From the NCBI GenBank assembly GCA_030610815.1, contig JAUWRA010000006.1, positions 1 through 34,834 of the forward strand: DNA of 34,834 nucleotides. Reading direction: 5' to 3'. Positions within the stretch are counted from its first letter, which is position 1. The number at the start of each line of letters is the position of its first letter. A program made the translations under genes and the position numbers. The DNA comes from Methanosarcinales archaeon. GTDB taxonomy: Archaea; Halobacteriota; Methanosarcinia; Methanosarcinales; Methanocomedenaceae. The notes under the pieces are model-generated. The model had not been told where the DNA came from, did not search any database, and saw nothing but the letters and a program-made list of their open reading frames with translations. Shown here piece by piece: positions 33,652 to 34,834 of this stretch.

Positions 33652-33671
33652 ATGATTATTTTCATAATCAT
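33652..33671. promoter_or_regulatory. Perfect palindrome ATGATTAT-TTTC-ATAATCAT before the ATPase gene
   Basis: An 8-bp perfect inverted repeat with a four-base centre lies 25-45 bases upstream of the ATPase ATG, just downstream of a TATA-like CATATTTAAATG (33684-33695, minus strand). This position overlaps the expected transcription start, which would suit autorepression or an mRNA leader hairpin. Confidence 0.35.
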
Positions 33672-33682
33672 TATGTATGTAA

Positions 33683-33907
<225 letters not shown>

Positions 33908-34038
33908 TTACCCCAGCACCTGCTCGATTCTCTCCAGCGCGACCCGTATTCGCTCCTGGCTGGTGGCATAGGATATCTGATAAAGTCCATGTTGTTGGGC
34001 CGGAAGGTGCTTCCCGGCGTGGCAGCCGCATGACCCAC
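33908..34038 (-). pseudogene. C-terminal relic of a class I/II (PLP-dependent) aminotransferase
   Basis: A minus-strand frame reads ATPGSTFRPNNMDFIR and, after a one-base deletion at ATCAGATATCC, continues in another frame as ISYATSQERIRVALERIEQVLG with TAA at 33908. PGS-FGP followed by RISYA and a terminal A-eRIe-vL is the characteristic C-terminus of aspartate-type aminotransferases. The rest of the gene is absent: degenerate CRISPR repeat sequence begins 40 bases upstream. This is a decayed 3' fragment left between the cas1 relic and the array. Confidence 0.55.
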
Positions 34039-34077
34039 GGTGAGTAACTGCTCGCAAGCGTCATTTGTTGATGATAT

Positions 34078-34834
34078 AATTTAACCACTCCAAGGTCTGA
34101 TTTTAACTTGCTATACACAGCAAGCGGTGATATCCTGATGAGTTTGTTTCAATCCCTCTAAGGTCTGATTTTAACGTATTGTTCACTCTCGGGGAGGTTG
34201 TCCCATACTGAGTTTCAATCCCTCTAAGGTCTGATTTTAACAAGAAGACGGGAACCCGATGCCTTACATAATTAATTGTTTCAATCCCTCTAAGGTCTGA
34301 TTTTAACTATGACTGGTGTGACTATCGACTATGACCCGAATTCGTTTCAATCCCTCTAAGGTCTGATTTTAACATGGCAAAGTCGCAACCTCTCGTTATG
34401 ACATTCTTGGTTTCAATCCCTCTAAGGTCTGATTTTAACCTTTTGGATAGTAGGATTGGTGATATTATGAAATATGTTTCAATCCCTCTAAGGTCTGATT
34501 TTAACCATATAGACGAAAAAACTATAAAAGGTCTTCATATAAGTTTCAATCCCTCTAAGGTCTGATTTTAACTTTAGGTGTGTGTAGGGTTGCTTCAGGT
34601 TCTTATGTGTTTCAATCCCTCTAAGGTCTGATTTTAACGATTTGTCAGGATGGACAGGACTTGGTTCAATGTGTGTTTCAATCCCTCTAAGGTCTGATTT
34701 TAACGCAAAGGCATAAGCTTAATCAGTTGCGATAAGTCGGTTTCAATCCCTCTAAGGTCTGATTTTAACGCATCGGGTTACCATCCTCCTCAAGCTGGAT
34801 GATCCGTTTCAATCCCTCTAAGGTCTGATTTTAA
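34078..34834 (-). CRISPR. CRISPR array, leader-distal end (12 repeats visible, continues past the window)
   Basis: The 30-bp repeat begins GTTTCAATCCCTC and ends GGTCTGATTTTAAC on the plus strand. Full copies start at 34146, 34212, 34278, 34344, 34410, 34476, 34543, 34609, 34675 and 34740. One starting at 34806 is cut by the window edge, and 34078-34107 is a degenerate copy (24 of 30 matches). Spacers are 35-38 bases. The minus-strand repeat ends ATTGAAAC, the usual crRNA 5' handle, so the array is read right to left with its leader beyond the right edge. The degenerate repeat has lost that handle, as expected for the oldest end. The short ORFs across the array are artefacts. No intact cas genes are in the window, so type (I-B or III likely) cannot be fixed. 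Confidence 0.95.

Noticed and set aside
34374-34565. 63-aa ORF inside the CRISPR array
   Set aside because: It is made of repeats (the recurring SIPLRSDFN translation) and spacers.

Overview
The window most likely comes from an archaeon, probably a methanogen or methane-oxidising relative of the Methanosarcinales (order inferred from gene content, not from a marker gene). Evidence: A/T-rich TATA-type boxes sit about 25 bases ahead of inferred starts. Three CobN-type chelatase large subunits are clustered with a fused ChlI/ChlD protein. There is also an archaeal DUF234-type ATPase, an AF2212-like/PIN toxin-antitoxin remnant, and a CRISPR array whose crRNA handle reads ATTGAAAC on the minus strand.

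Bases 1-25550 form a metal/tetrapyrrole island. After the tail of an exported protein and a terminator comes CobN-A (minus). Next, all on the minus strand, are a complete peptide/nickel-type ABC importer (dppF, dppD, dppC, dppB order on the map), an ABC-2 exporter pair, CobN-B, two tandem-duplicated family-5 binding lipoproteins, and a fused ChlI-ChlD motor subunit. Divergently, on the plus strand, follow a small membrane ORF, CobN-C, a 31-residue membrane microprotein coupled by overlapping codons on both sides, and a second ABC-2 pair. One AAA+/vWA motor for three large subunits, with an importer and two exporters, suggests a shared metal-chelation and transport system. The substrate and metal are not visible in the sequence. 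CobN-B and CobN-C carry two cysteine clusters that CobN-A lacks.

Bases 25551-34077 are accessory DNA in decay. They hold a MITE-like inverted-repeat element and a two-gene unit encoding a 189-aa protein and a membrane-anchored protein with four 93-residue beta repeats. The latter is cut at its last codons by an ISL3-family insertion sequence with a perfect 8-bp target duplication; the transposase has an in-frame TGA. Beyond lie a frameshifted PLD-like fragment ending at an integron attC-like palindrome, a broken AF2212/PIN pair, a diverged GC-rich repeat family alternating with fold-back repeats, a DUF6516 (TumE-like) remnant, an intact DUF234 ATPase, and 3' relics of a probable cas1 and an aminotransferase.

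Bases 34078-34834 are the leader-distal end of a CRISPR array that continues past the window. It has one degenerate terminal repeat, ten full repeats and one repeat cut by the edge. It is transcribed right to left. No intact cas gene is present.
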